Origin: Paenibacillus hamazuiensis
GTDB lineage: Bacteria; Bacillota; Bacilli; Paenibacillales; NBRC-103111
Length of the DNA stretch: 64,000 nucleotides
NCBI RefSeq assembly: GCF_023276405.1
Contig: NZ_JALRMO010000001.1
Span: forward strand, 5,298,501-5,362,500
Direction: 5' to 3'
Shown piece after piece: positions 53,489-63,144 of this stretch (position 1 is the stretch's first letter; each line of letters starts with the position of its first letter). The notes under the pieces were generated by a model. The model saw nothing but the letters and a program-made list of their open reading frames with translations. It did not search any database and was not told where the DNA came from. The translations under genes and the position numbers were made by a program.

Positions 53489-54901
53489 ATGAACGACTTT
53501 GATCGAGACGAGCTTAACGAAAAAAACGAAACTTTAAATACTCATTCTGCCGAGGAAAAACCGACTGTTCTTCTGGAGGACGATGAATCGCTTGTGGAAA
53601 TCACCCCTCCGCGGATGAAGCGGACGTTTGGTTTTAGCCGGTTTACGCCGGATCAGCGGAGAAAATCTTACAAAAGCACGTTCGCCGCTTTTATGGCGGG
53701 TGCCGTTGTCGTAGGCAGCCTGATGTTCGCATCCGATAAAATGAATCTGTTCACCGGCACGCAGGCTGTTCCTGCGGCAACGGGCACAGCCCCGGCCGGA
53801 ACCGGCAAGTTGGCGTCCTCCTCCGGAGGCGGCGCCGCCGTGACCAACTCCGCGTTCTCGCTCGGGACGCCCGAGAGCGTCTCGCAAATCGCGGAGCAGG
53901 CCAGCCCCGCCGTTGTGAAAATCGAGACGAAGGTCAAGCAGAAATCGACGCGCGGCGGCATGTACAACGATCCGTTTTTCCGCCAATTTTTCGGGGACGG
54001 CGGGTCTTCCGGAGACGATTCGAACGGCCTGCAGGAAAGCGGCCTCGGAACCGGCTTTATCTTCGAAAAATCCGGCTATATTTTGACGAACGAACACGTC
54101 ATTGACGGCGCCGACGAAATTGAAGTTACCGTGCAGGGCTACGACAAGCCGTTCAAGGCGGAGCTTCTGGGCAGCAGCTACGATCTCGACCTCGCCTGCC
54201 TGAAAATTACCGGGGACAAAGATTTCCCTACGCTGTCGCTGGGCAACCCGGATAACACGAAGGTCGGCGATTGGGTCGTGGCGATCGGCAACCCTTACGG
54301 ATTCGACCATACCGTTACCGTCGGCGTGCTGAGCGCGAAGGAACGTCCGATTTCGATCCCTGACAGCCAGGGCACTCGCGAATACAAGCACCTGCTGCAA
54401 ACCGACGCTTCGATTAACCCCGGCAACTCGGGCGGACCTCTCCTCAATATGTACGGCGAGGTGATCGGCATCAACACCGCGGTTAATGCGGAGGCGCAGG
54501 GCATCGGATTCGCCATTCCGACAAGCACCATCTCCTCCGTGCTGGAGAATCTGAAAAACAACGTGAAAATCCCGAAAGAACCGGTGCCTTACATCGGTGT
54601 CGCTCTTCAGGACATCGACCAAAGCTGGGTCAGCGATTTGAAGCTTAGCAGCACGGACGGAGCCATCGTCTCCCAGGTCGACCGCAAAAGTCCGGGTTTT
54701 GCAGCCGGTCTGAGACCGTATGACGTCATTGTCGCAGTAAACGGCGAAGCGGTGAAAACCTCGGAAGAGATCGTAAACAAAGTCAAAGCGCTCAAGGTAG
54801 GCGACCAAGCGAAGCTGACCATCGTCCGCGACGGCCAAAAAAGCGATATATCCGTCAAGGTCGGCGATAAAAACACGGAACAGCAGCAACAGCAGCAATA
54901 A
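53489..54901 (+). CDS. htrA: HtrA-type serine protease with PDZ domain
   Basis: 470 residues. A long acidic cytosolic N-terminus (about 75 residues), one membrane helix (FAAFMAGAVVVGSLMFAS), a linker rich in Gly/Ala/Thr, then a trypsin-like domain with His (LTNEHVIDGA), Asp (YDLDLACLKI) and Ser (SINPGNSGGPLLNM). A single PDZ domain follows (VPYIGVALQDI ... GLRPYDVIVAVNGEAV), ending in a poly-Gln tail. Anchored protease for misfolded exported proteins. The ATG at 53489 lies eight bases after GGAGG. Confidence 0.96.
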   Translation: MNDFDRDELNEKNETLNTHSAEEKPTVLLEDDESLVEITPPRMKRTFGFSRFTPDQRRKSYKSTFAAFMAGAVVVGSLMFASDKMNLFTGTQAVPAATGTAPAGTGKLASSSGGGAAVTNSAFSLGTPESVSQIAEQASPAVVKIETKVKQKSTRGGMYNDPFFRQFFGDGGSSGDDSNGLQESGLGTGFIFEKSGYILTNEHVIDGADEIEVTVQGYDKPFKAELLGSSYDLDLACLKITGDKDFPTLSLGNPDNTKVGDWVVAIGNPYGFDHTVTVGVLSAKERPISIPDSQGTREYKHLLQTDASINPGNSGGPLLNMYGEVIGINTAVNAEAQGIGFAIPTSTISSVLENLKNNVKIPKEPVPYIGVALQDIDQSWVSDLKLSSTDGAIVSQVDRKSPGFAAGLRPYDVIVAVNGEAVKTSEEIVNKVKALKVGDQAKLTIVRDGQKSDISVKVGDKNTEQQQQQQ

Positions 54902-54913
54902 TTGATATAAATC

Positions 54914-54939
54914 AGGCGGAGCCCGGTGCTCCGCCTTTT
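54914..54939 (+). terminator. Terminator of htrA
   Basis: AGGCGGAGC-CCGGT-GCTCCGCCT followed by TTTGCTTTTT. Confidence 0.92.
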
Positions 54940-55063
54940 GCTTTTTAATCCGTAAAATGCATAAATAATGCGTGTCGAAATATGACGGTTTATGTTATAT
55001 TGAAATAGGAAACAAACATTCGCCAAATTCAGGTTTACTGCTAATCTTTGAGAGGAGGTCGGC

Positions 55064-55705
55064 ATGAACTACCGCGGCCGAATATTCGCCGTTTCTTTAA
55101 CTCTGCTGGCCCATACCTGTTTTGCCGTATATTTTGCCATTACGGACGGCAGAGTTCATTTTATCACTTACCTCGGCTATATTCTCTGGTTTTTCGTCGG
55201 ATATTGGATAGGCCACCTTTACGATAAAGCAAGGTATTATGCGGAGAAAGATCCGCTCACCGATTTGTACAACCGCCGGTTTATTACGAGTACGTTCGGA
55301 AAAATCACTTCATTGACGGAGCGGACGCAGGCCAAGCTGTTTGTGCTTATCATCGATTGCGACAATTTTAAGTCTATTAACGATATGTACGGTCACCAGA
55401 AAGGCGATTTCGTACTCGCTTCGATCGGCCGGACGCTTTCCGGCTTAACCCGAAAAAGCGACATTGTCGCCCGCTGGGGCGGGGATGAATTTCTGGTCAT
55501 CGGGCACCTTAAGCAGGATGCCAGCCTGCAGACTGTACATCAAAGGCTCACCGACGGGCTGAAAGCCCTCTCCGATGAGCTCGGCATACCCGTCTTTGTT
55601 TCCATCGGCTCCGCCGTATACCCCGATCACAGCACCGATCTGACAGAGCTGATCAAAATCGCAGATACCAATATGTATATCGGCAAACGGTCAAAAAAAG
55701 CCTGA
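55064..55705 (+). CDS. Membrane-bound GGDEF diguanylate cyclase
   Basis: 213 residues: two N-terminal membrane helices (FAVSLTLLAHTCFAVYFAI and FITYLGYILWFFVGYWIG) with no separate sensor, then a GGDEF domain with DPLTDLYNRRFI and the intact active site ARWGGDEFLV. One of four GGDEF or HD-GYP genes in the window. RBS GAGGAGG. It stands alone. Confidence 0.93.
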   Translation: MNYRGRIFAVSLTLLAHTCFAVYFAITDGRVHFITYLGYILWFFVGYWIGHLYDKARYYAEKDPLTDLYNRRFITSTFGKITSLTERTQAKLFVLIIDCDNFKSINDMYGHQKGDFVLASIGRTLSGLTRKSDIVARWGGDEFLVIGHLKQDASLQTVHQRLTDGLKALSDELGIPVFVSIGSAVYPDHSTDLTELIKIADTNMYIGKRSKKA

Positions 55706-55757
55706 AAAAGCCAAGTCGATTGCTGCCTGCAGCGGCAGATCGGCTTGGCTTCCTTTT
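55705..55757. terminator. Terminator between convergent genes
   Basis: AAGCCAAG(T)CGAT pairs with ATCGGCTTGGCTT around an inner CTGCCTGCAGCGGCAG stem; CCTTTTT follows on the plus strand. Confidence 0.85.
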
Positions 55758-55767
55758 TGCGGCACGA

Positions 55768-56739
55768 TCAGCGGTCAAACAGCTTGGCGAACCGACCGTA
55801 CCCTTCCTTCTCCAAATCTTCCTTCGGGATAAAACGAAGCGCGGCCGAATTGATGCAGTACCTGAGGCCTGCAGGCTTCGGGCCGTCGGTGAACACGTGT
55901 CCGAGATGCGAATCGCCCTCCCGGCTGCGCACCTCCGTGCGGATCATCCCGTGGCTGTAATCCGGCTCTTCCTTCACCGCCGCGGGTATAAGCGGCTTCG
56001 TAAAGCTGGGCCAGCCGCAGCCGGAATCGTATTTGTCCAGAGAGCTGAACAGCGGCTCACCGGAAACGATATCGACATAAATGCCTTCGCGGTGATTGTT
56101 CCAAAACTCGTTCTGAAACGGCGGTTCCGTCCCGCTCTCCTGCGTTACTTTAAATTGTATGGGCGTCAGTCTGGAACGCAGCTCAGCAAGCTCCTCCTTC
56201 GTCTTGCCCCAGTGTTTCCCGATAAACGCGTCGCGGCCCGAGCCTTTGCGGTACATTTTATAGCGCAGCGGATTTTTTTTGTGGTAGTCCTGATGGTACT
56301 CTTCCGCCGGATAAAATTCTCCCGCCGGGACAATTTGCGTGGCGATCGGAGCGCTGAACCGTCCGCTTGCCTCCAGTGCGCGTTTGGACGCCTCCGCGAT
56401 GTTTTTCTGCCGCTCGTTATGATAAAAAATCGCCGTCCGGTATGACTCGCCCCGATCGTAAAACTGTCCTCCCGCATCCGTCGGGTCAATTTGTCGCCAG
56501 AACGTGTCCACCAGCTTTTCATAAGGAAAAAGCTCCGGGTCAAACGTAATCTGCACCGCTTCGGCATGTCCTGTCGTCTCCGAGCAAACCTCTTCATACG
56601 TCGGATTGGGCTTATGGCCGCCCGTGTAACCGGAGACGACCCGGATAATGCCGGGCAGCTCCTCAAACGGCGTCACCATGCACCAGAAGCAGCCGCCGGC
56701 GAACGTCGCCAGCTCGTAGCGCTCATCTTTTGGCTCCAT
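55768..56739 (-). CDS. msrAB: Fused methionine sulfoxide reductase MsrA-MsrB
   Basis: 323 residues. The MsrA half has the catalytic GCFWC motif at residues ~16-20 and [11 protein letters not shown]. The MsrB half, from about 180, has GCGWPSF, HLGHVF and the catalytic Cys in [12 protein letters not shown]. The two CxxC zinc sites of some MsrB are missing, as in many Gram-positive enzymes. It repairs both epimers of oxidised methionine. It is followed downstream only by the convergent terminator. Confidence 0.96.
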   Translation of the reverse strand: MEPKDERYELATFAGGCFWCMVTPFEELPGIIRVVSGYTGGHKPNPTYEEVCSETTGHAEAVQITFDPELFPYEKLVDTFWRQIDPTDAGGQFYDRGESYRTAIFYHNERQKNIAEASKRALEASGRFSAPIATQIVPAGEFYPAEEYHQDYHKKNPLRYKMYRKGSGRDAFIGKHWGKTKEELAELRSRLTPIQFKVTQESGTEPPFQNEFWNNHREGIYVDIVSGEPLFSSLDKYDSGCGWPSFTKPLIPAAVKEEPDYSHGMIRTEVRSREGDSHLGHVFTDGPKPAGLRYCINSAALRFIPKEDLEKEGYGRFAKLFDR

Positions 56740-56785
56740 GTGTTCTACCTCCTTCTGTTACGGATCATCTACATTCGAATACTTC

Positions 56786-57763
56786 TCAGGAAGGCAAGCG
56801 GAACACCGCAAACGGCTTTCCGTACAGGAAAGGCTCGCTGATCCGGTCCAGCTGTTCCACGGTCTCCCGGTCCAGATGCAGCGATACGGAGGCGTGGTTA
56901 TCCAGCACCTGCTCCGGACGCGACGCGCCGACAATGATCGTGGACACGGCAGGACGCTGCATGAGCCAGGCGAGCGACAGAGCGGAAGCGGAAGTCCCGA
57001 GCTCTTTTGCGATTTTGCCCACCTGGGCGCCTAATTCGTAACGCGCTTCATCCAGCCGCTTGCCGAAATTCGGATCCTTGGCGAGGCGCGACCCTTCCGG
57101 AGCCGGGCTGCCGGCCGCATATTTGCCGGTCAGCACGCCGCCGGCCAGCGGAAAATACGGGATGATGCCGAGCCCCTGGTCCAGGCATAACGGAACGAGC
57201 TCCTGCTCGGGCGTCCGGTCGGCTAGCGAATAACTCGGCTGGATCGAAGTGAACCGCGCCAGTCCCAGGCGGTCGCTGATGCCCAGCGCCTTCATCAGTT
57301 CCCAGGCCGCGTAGTTGGAGGCGCCGATATAGCGGATTTTTCCCGCTCTGACCAGATCGTCGAGCGTTCGCAGCGTTTCCTCAAGAGGAGTGTCCGGATC
57401 GAACGTATGGATTTGGTACAAGTCGATATGATCCGTATTCAGCCGCTTTAAGCTGTCTTCGAGCTCCCGTTGGATATGATAGCGGGAAGAGCCTTTGTCA
57501 TTCGGGCCGCCCCCCTTGGGAAGCCCGGCTTTTGTCGCAAGCACCGCTTCGTGGCGACGCCCTTTGAGCGCCTCGCCGATAATGCGCTCCGACTCGCTTC
57601 CGCTATATATATTGGCCGTATCGATGAAGTTGATGCCCAGATCGAGCGCTTGATGGATGATCCGAATCGAGGTCTCCCGATCGGCCCGCGAACCGAACGA
57701 ATTGGTGCCGAGTCCAAGCTTGGATACACGCACACCGCTGCTGCCAAGACGACGATATTCCAT
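56786..57763 (-). CDS. Aldo/keto reductase
   Basis: 325 residues, a TIM-barrel NADPH oxidoreductase. The catalytic tetrad is visible: Asp and Tyr in FIDTANIYSGSESE, Lys in VLATKAGLP, His in LYQIHTFDP. NADP-binding IIVGASRPEQVLDN is near the C-terminus. Resembles the general-stress YhdN/IolS group. The start at 57763 follows GGAGGAA; the longer frame to 57793 has no RBS. It lies 46 bases upstream of msrAB on the same strand, so the two may be co-transcribed. Confidence 0.93.
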   Translation of the reverse strand: MEYRRLGSSGVRVSKLGLGTNSFGSRADRETSIRIIHQALDLGINFIDTANIYSGSESERIIGEALKGRRHEAVLATKAGLPKGGGPNDKGSSRYHIQRELEDSLKRLNTDHIDLYQIHTFDPDTPLEETLRTLDDLVRAGKIRYIGASNYAAWELMKALGISDRLGLARFTSIQPSYSLADRTPEQELVPLCLDQGLGIIPYFPLAGGVLTGKYAAGSPAPEGSRLAKDPNFGKRLDEARYELGAQVGKIAKELGTSASALSLAWLMQRPAVSTIIVGASRPEQVLDNHASVSLHLDRETVEQLDRISEPFLYGKPFAVFRLPS

Positions 57764-57977
57764 TCGTACATTCCTCCCCATTTTCATGATCACTGCTATT
57801 ATTCTCCATTCTCCCCCTCCTATCCTGCTTTTTGCCGCATCCCCAGCCTCGGTCTCAAGGCGGAGATCGTCTGCAGCTTCAGTCTGAATTCTTATTTAAC
57901 CGGTTATAGTATAATGATTGAGGTTAATACAGGCCGCGCGGCCTGCACTTACAATATGCAGGAGGGTTTCATACACC

Positions 57978-58469
57978 ATGACCGCTCAAACCGTTGTCGG
58001 ATTCGTTGTCGCCGCCGTTATCGTCGCTTTGGTTATCTGGTTCAGGGTTCGCGGCAAAAACCGCCCCATCCGCAGCAATGGCTTCGGCATACTGCTCCCC
58101 GTTATTATCGTGCCCGTCATGTTCGGTTTTTCCATACAGTCACTCATGCATATTCCGGGACAGCCTTTTCATATACCGGCGTTTTGGGAAATATTGTGCG
58201 CCGCACTGCTCGGAATCGGGCTGGGAAGCATCATGCTCTACCATACCGGATATGAAAAACGCGAGGACGGACTCATCTATTCCAAACCTAATAAAAACTT
58301 CAAATATGTGATCATCGCCGTCGTGGCAATTCGCATCGCGTTATCGCAATACTTCAAGACGCTGGATTACACGGAATTTACCGTTTTGACGATGGTGATG
58401 GCCTTTGTTTATATCTTTATATGGCGTATCGGCAGCTTCTTGAAGTTCCGCCGGGTTAGCGCCGGCTGA
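57978..58469 (+). CDS. ccdC: CcdC-family membrane protein (DUF1453)
   Basis: 163 residues, five membrane helices. GFGILLPVIIVPVMFGFSI, IPAFWEILCAALLGIGLGS and the GYEKREDGLIYSKPNKNFKY loop are typical of CcdC, encoded beside the cytochrome c maturation gene ccdA in Bacillus but with no known essential role. The RBS GGAGGG is 11 bases before the ATG. No cytochrome c genes are adjacent here. Confidence 0.85.
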   Translation: MTAQTVVGFVVAAVIVALVIWFRVRGKNRPIRSNGFGILLPVIIVPVMFGFSIQSLMHIPGQPFHIPAFWEILCAALLGIGLGSIMLYHTGYEKREDGLIYSKPNKNFKYVIIAVVAIRIALSQYFKTLDYTEFTVLTMVMAFVYIFIWRIGSFLKFRRVSAG

Positions 58470-58502
58470 TTCGGACCGGGAGCAAGCCATTCCCCCGCGA
58501 GC

Positions 58503-58549
58503 AAAAAAACGCGCTTGTTCTCCGACTTCCCTGCGGAGATACAAGCGCG
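58503..58549 (-). terminator. Terminator of the HD-GYP/kinase cluster
   Basis: CGCGCTTGT / ACAAGCGCG with an inner CTCCG ... CGGAG stem and T7 on the minus strand. Confidence 0.9.
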
Positions 58550-58556
58550 GCTGGTC

Positions 58557-59612
58557 TTACTCGCCCTTCCAGTCGGACAAATTGCATTCATGGAACAATG
58601 CGACAAATACATCCACAATCTGCGGATCGAAATGAACCCCCCGCTGCTTCACCACTTCAGAAAGCGCGTCCAGCGGGCTCCATGCTTTTTTGTACGGCCG
58701 ATCGTTGGTCAGCGCGTCATAGAAGTCGGCCAAAGCGACAATCCGCGCCTCAATCGGAATCTCTTCCCCCTTCAGCCCGTCCGGATACCCGCTACCGTCC
58801 CACTTCTCATGATGGGACCTCGCGATTGCATGCGCCATCCTAAGGACAGTGAACCGGCTCCCGTCCAAAATGTTCGCTCCGATCTTCGTATGCCCCTTCA
58901 TTCGTTCGAACTCATGCGGCTCAAACCGTCCCGGCTTCAGCAAAATTTCATCGGGAATCCCGATTTTGCCGATATCGTGCAGAGGGGCGGCCTCACGGAT
59001 CATCTCCACCTGCGGTTCGGACAAGCCAAGCCGGCGCGCGATCATTTCGGACAGCCGGCCTACCCTCCGGGTATGCTGACCCGTTATATCGTCGCGGTAT
59101 TCCGAAGTACGTTCTAGCAGATGCAATATTTCCGTTTTTGCCTGCTCCAGCTCTTCCGTCCTTTCCCGTACACGCGCTTCCAGCGTCTCGTTATATTGCT
59201 GCAGTTGAACATGAAGCTGCCGGGTACTCAGCAAATTGCGGATGCGCAGAAGCACCTCCGTACGATCGAACGGCTTTGTCAAAAAGTCGTTCGCTCCGGT
59301 CTGAAGCGCCTTCTGCTTCATCTCCGAAGTCGTATCGGCGGTAAGCACAAGCACCGGCAAATAATGCTCGTCTCCCGTTCGTTCACGGATTTGCGCCAGC
59401 ACTTCCAAACCGTCCATGCCCGGCATGTGCATGTCAAGCAGAACAATATCGGGGTCGATCTCCTCCATGAGCTGATCGACCCGGGTCGGATCGGTCGTAC
59501 TGTGCAAATGAATGAATTGCGCCCTTCTCAAAATGCGTTCCAGTAAACTAATGTTGTATTCTTGATCGTCAACGATCAAAATTTTTGCGAGCTCTAACGC
59601 ATTCTCGCCCAT
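58557..59612 (-). CDS. Response regulator with HD-GYP phosphodiesterase domain
   Basis: 351 residues. Receiver domain (DDQ near residue 16, phospho-Asp in [16 protein letters not shown]), a coiled coil ([20 protein letters not shown]), then HD-GYP with [13 protein letters not shown], the HD pair in [13 protein letters not shown], the [15 protein letters not shown] segment and [13 protein letters not shown]. All expected metal ligands are present, so it should degrade c-di-GMP. Third gene of a minus-strand set with the response regulator and hybrid kinase upstream. Confidence 0.95.
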   Translation of the reverse strand: MGENALELAKILIVDDQEYNISLLERILRRAQFIHLHSTTDPTRVDQLMEEIDPDIVLLDMHMPGMDGLEVLAQIRERTGDEHYLPVLVLTADTTSEMKQKALQTGANDFLTKPFDRTEVLLRIRNLLSTRQLHVQLQQYNETLEARVRERTEELEQAKTEILHLLERTSEYRDDITGQHTRRVGRLSEMIARRLGLSEPQVEMIREAAPLHDIGKIGIPDEILLKPGRFEPHEFERMKGHTKIGANILDGSRFTVLRMAHAIARSHHEKWDGSGYPDGLKGEEIPIEARIVALADFYDALTNDRPYKKAWSPLDALSEVVKQRGVHFDPQIVDVFVALFHECNLSDWKGE

Positions 59613-59675
59613 TTCACCACTCCATTCGCAAACCGTGCAAACGATCGCCCAAACCTCTTCGGCGCCCGGCGTTAA

Positions 59676-60056
59676 TTATTCTTGCTGCCGACTCTTTTCA
59701 AGCGCCGCCTGAATTTTGCCGAGAAGCCGGCTCAAATCTACCGGTTTCGTATCAAAATCGTCACAGCCCGCCTGATAAGCCTGCTCTTCGTCGCCGGACA
59801 TCGCATGTGCGGTCAGGACGATGATCGGGATGCTTTTCGTATCATCCGACTCCTTAAGCATCCGGGTTGCTTCCCAGCCATCCAATACCGGCAAGCTAAG
59901 GTCCATCAAGATGAGGTCCGGACGCTCCCGGATAGCCATATCGACGCCTAACCTGCCGTCTTCGGCGGTAAGGACCCGAAAGCCGTTTCGCGTTAAACGG
60001 CGGGAGAGCATGTCGCGATTCATTTCGTTATCTTCAACCAGAAGTATGGTATGCAT
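59676..60056 (-). CDS. Single-domain response regulator
   Basis: 126 residues, receiver only: acidic pair in LLVEDNEMN, phospho-Asp in LILMDLSLPVLDGWEA, Thr in VLTAHAMSG and Lys in DTKPVDLSRLL. The EDNEMNRDMLSRRL start is typical of receivers working with hybrid kinases. It overlaps the end of the hybrid kinase gene by 23 bases and probably relays phosphate within this cluster. Confidence 0.94.
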   Translation of the reverse strand: MHTILLVEDNEMNRDMLSRRLTRNGFRVLTAEDGRLGVDMAIRERPDLILMDLSLPVLDGWEATRMLKESDDTKSIPIIVLTAHAMSGDEEQAYQAGCDDFDTKPVDLSRLLGKIQAALEKSRQQE

Positions 60057-62433
60057 CTTTTTTCATCCCTCCGATCAATAAACGGATTTCAGCGAGCAGC
60101 CACTTATGGTCGAACGATCCTTTCTGGACGATACCTTTCACAAAACCGTCAAGTTTCTCGCGGTCTTCCGGTGTGATCGACTTGGCGGATACCACTACTA
60201 TCGGAATTTGGCTCCACGATTCGTGCTTGCGCATTTCCGCAACCAATTGAAATCCATCCATCTCCGGCATCATCAAATCAAGCAAAATGATGGAGGGCAC
60301 CTGCGCTTTCAAACGTTCAAGCGCCTCTTTTCCGTTTCGTGCCTGCAGAGCGATATACCCTTCCCTTTGGAGCAGCTTGACCATCATTTCGCTTGTCGTC
60401 GCATCGTCTTCAATAACCAGCACCGAATGATTCATCCGGCTTTCGACATACTTGTCCATGACCTCGATCAACCGGTCCCGGGACACCGGCTTCATCAAGT
60501 ATTCGGAAGCCCCGAGCGCAAAACCGAGGTTTTTATCGTCGGTCATCGAGAGAATAACCACCGGAGTATCCTGCAGCTCCGAATCGTTTTTGAGCGCCGA
60601 CAGGACGCTCCAGCCGTCCATCGTCGGCATGAGAATGTCCAGGCAGATCACTTTGGGGCGAAGCTTCTTCGCCAGCTGCAGCCCCTCTTCGCCGTTGTCC
60701 GCAAACGCCAGCACCCATCCTTCTTTGGCAAGAAACCGCCGCAGCAATTCGTGGTTGGTCGGTTCATCGTCAATGAGCAGAATGTCGGTTTGCCGCGTAT
60801 TGTCATGACTGAGCTGCGCGGCTGCCGCATCCTTCGCGTTTTTCTTGGCCGCGGGCGGCACGGAAGGTTTGGCCGGAAGCCAGCAAGTGAACGTGCTGCC
60901 GGAGCCGAGCTCGCTCGTTACGCTGATGCCCCCGCCCATCAGACTGCAGAAGCGTTGGCTGATGGCGAGTCCCAGCCCGGTTCCGCCATATTTGCGCGTG
61001 GTCGAGGAATCGGCCTGCGTGAATGGCTGAAACAACTTTTCTACCTGTTCGGGTGTCATCCCGATGCCCGTATCCTGAATTTTAAATCCGTAACCTTCCC
61101 GATCGTCCCGGTTTTCCTGATAAACCTCGAACAAAACTTTACCGTCCTTCGTAAACTTGCTTGCATTGCTGAGCAGATTCAGCAGTATTTGTCTCAGCTT
61201 CGTCGCATCCGTCGTGATCCCGCCGCTGATCGAACGGACTTCGAACTGGTTTCCGTTCGCTTCGACAAGAGGCTTTACGGTCGTGACGACATCGTTAACA
61301 AGCCCCTCCAGATCGCAGGATTCGTAGTAGAGCTCCATTTTGCCGGCTTCGATTTTTGAGATATCCAATATGTCGTTGATAAGCGCCAGCAAATGCTTTC
61401 CCGATTTGCCGATCTTGTCGAGATCCTCGGCAAAACTCGTCTCGCCCATATCCATCGCTTCTTCGATCAGCATTTCGCTGTAGCCGATGATCGCATTGAG
61501 CGGCGTTCTAAGCTCGTGGCTCATATTGGCCAAAAACTGGCTTTTGATCCGGTTGGCTTTAACCGCTTCGTCGCGGGCCTTCTCGAGCTGAGCCGTACGT
61601 TCACGCACCAATTCCTCCAAATGCTCGTTCAGCTGGAGCAGCTCTTGGTTCATGTGATAGATTTCTTCGGCTTTCTCCTGAATCTCCGAATCTTTATGGG
61701 ACAACCGCTTGGAGATAAAGATGCCGAACAAGGACAGGCCCAGCGTGAACAAAGTGCCGCCCGAAATGAAATAGGCGAGCATCTTCTGATCCAGCACTCT
61801 GCCTGTGGCATCCGCATCCGGAAACGAGTTAAACTCCGCGGCCGCCATTCCCGTATAATGCATGCCGACGACGGCGGCCCCCATGATCAACCCGCTGCCG
61901 AGTTTTTTCCAAACCTCGCCATTTTCTCCCCCTTTGCGGAAGTAAAAAGCGAGCCATAAAGCGGCAATCGAAGCAACGAGAGCGATTACAATCGAAAGCG
62001 CGAAAAGAAGCGGATCGTAAGTAATGCCGACCTGCATGGCCGCCATCCCGATATAATGCATCGTTGAGATGCCGATCGCAAGCAGCAGCCCGCCGCCGAG
62101 CAGTTGCTTGATATGCAGCTGATTGCGGCCGACGATAAAAAGCGCAATGAAAGAGGCGATGATTGCCGCAAGAACGGACAAGAATATGTAGAATTGATCA
62201 TAAGCGACCGGAAATGGCAGCGAAAAAGCGAGCATCCCGACAAAATGCATCGACCAAATTCCCATCCCCATCGCCACGGCGCCGAACAGCAGCCACATCC
62301 AGCGGCTTTTACCCGCCGCTCCGCTGACTCTTCCAGCCAAATCCAATACGTTGTACGAAGCCACGACGGCAACCACATAAGAAAAAACGACCAACATCAT
62401 GTCGTACGTGCCGTGAACATGAGTATGCTCCAC
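60034..62433 (-). CDS. MHYT-domain hybrid histidine kinase with two receivers
   Basis: 799 residues from a GTG at 62433, eight bases after GAGAGGG; upstream ATG codons lack a site, and VEHTHVHGTYDMMLV is the usual MHYT-protein start. Seven membrane helices carry the three copper-ligand-type motifs MHFVGM, MHYIGM and MHYTGM, so O2, CO or NO sensing is proposed for the family. Next come a coiled coil, the H box (FLANMSHELRTPLNAIIGY), the ATPase domain (LLNLLSNASKFT, GTGLGLAIS), receiver 1 (VICLDILMPTMDGW) and receiver 2 (IILLDLMMPEMDGF). Head of the c-di-GMP signalling operon. Confidence 0.94.
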   Translation of the reverse strand: MEHTHVHGTYDMMLVVFSYVVAVVASYNVLDLAGRVSGAAGKSRWMWLLFGAVAMGMGIWSMHFVGMLAFSLPFPVAYDQFYIFLSVLAAIIASFIALFIVGRNQLHIKQLLGGGLLLAIGISTMHYIGMAAMQVGITYDPLLFALSIVIALVASIAALWLAFYFRKGGENGEVWKKLGSGLIMGAAVVGMHYTGMAAAEFNSFPDADATGRVLDQKMLAYFISGGTLFTLGLSLFGIFISKRLSHKDSEIQEKAEEIYHMNQELLQLNEHLEELVRERTAQLEKARDEAVKANRIKSQFLANMSHELRTPLNAIIGYSEMLIEEAMDMGETSFAEDLDKIGKSGKHLLALINDILDISKIEAGKMELYYESCDLEGLVNDVVTTVKPLVEANGNQFEVRSISGGITTDATKLRQILLNLLSNASKFTKDGKVLFEVYQENRDDREGYGFKIQDTGIGMTPEQVEKLFQPFTQADSSTTRKYGGTGLGLAISQRFCSLMGGGISVTSELGSGSTFTCWLPAKPSVPPAAKKNAKDAAAAQLSHDNTRQTDILLIDDEPTNHELLRRFLAKEGWVLAFADNGEEGLQLAKKLRPKVICLDILMPTMDGWSVLSALKNDSELQDTPVVILSMTDDKNLGFALGASEYLMKPVSRDRLIEVMDKYVESRMNHSVLVIEDDATTSEMMVKLLQREGYIALQARNGKEALERLKAQVPSIILLDLMMPEMDGFQLVAEMRKHESWSQIPIVVVSAKSITPEDREKLDGFVKGIVQKGSFDHKWLLAEIRLLIGGMKKDAYHTSG

Positions 62434-62728
62434 CGGAATATCCCTCTCCCCACAATTCCTTATAAATGCTACCGATCCGTTCCGCATAAAAACACGAATA
62501 GAGTCGTATAGTTGTCTCATTATATCATGACAATCGTTTATGGATAAAACCGGCAATCATGACAAATGATATCGAAAATCCGTGCAAAACAAAGGAAATA
62601 TCGGATTTGCTCATGAATTTATTGGAATAAAAAAAGTAGAATTTGTAGAATTTCATCGATTGTTGGAATGCATAATGGCCCCGAAGGCTGTCCATCAAAA
62701 CTGGATAAATAATCCAGTACACTATGAC

Positions 62729-62755
62729 AAAAAAAATAACCCCGTTAGGGGTTAT
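62729..62755 (-). terminator. Terminator of the rRNA operon
   Basis: AATAACCCC-GTTA-GGGGTTAT with T8 on the minus strand, about 105 bases past 5S rRNA. Confidence 0.9.
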
Positions 62756-62761
62756 ACAGCA

Positions 62762-62883
62762 ATGTACTCGACCTGCGAAGGTCGAACGTGCTTTGGGCTG
62801 CTTGGCAACGTTCGACTCTCGCATGTACTCGACCTGCGAAGGTCGAACGTGCTTTCGTTTGCTTGGCGACGTCCTACTCTCCC
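62762..62883 (-). repeat. 61-bp tandem duplication covering the 3' end of 5S rRNA
   Basis: ATGTACTCGACCTGCGAAGG followed by TCGAACGTGCTTT occurs at 62762 and again at 62823, exactly 61 bases apart. The copies go on into GCTTGGC(A/G)ACGT and ACTCTC, so the spacer copy carries a degenerate 5S 3' end. Each unit also has the hairpin CGACCT-GCGA-AGGTCG. Confidence 0.75.
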
Positions 62884-62977
62884 AAGACCCTGCGGTCTAA
62901 GTACCATCGGCGCTGGAGGGCTTAACGGTCGTGTTCGGGATGGGTACGCGTGGTTCCCCTCCGCCATCGTCACCAAA
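62861..62977 (-). rRNA. rrf: 5S ribosomal RNA
   Basis: About 117 bases. Read on the minus strand it begins TTTGGTGACGATGGCGGAGG and contains the conserved CCCATCCCGAACACGACCGT, AGCGCCGATGGTACT and GGGAGAGTAGGACGTCGCC. Ends are estimated to within a few bases by pairing TTTGGTGACG with CGTCGCCAAGC. Confidence 0.95.
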
Positions 62978-63144
62978 CATGAGTTTTGTCTTAAACAAAA
63001 CTCGCTTCGGAAGCATGTTGCTCCCTGAAAACTAGATGCGAATCACTTCAAGTTACGCTTTAGAATTTATCCTTTTGGGCCCCGAGAAAGTAATCGGAAT
63101 ATGCTTCGTCAGCGTCTTCTTCACTTTCTTGGGTACTTTTTTGG

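Noticed and set aside
53534..54898. 454-codon minus-strand ORF opposite htrA
   Set aside because: Antisense shadow; no ribosome site and no family features.
62980..63144. tRNA gene in the 23S-5S spacer
   Set aside because: No cloverleaf or T-loop sequence could be found; only processing stems.
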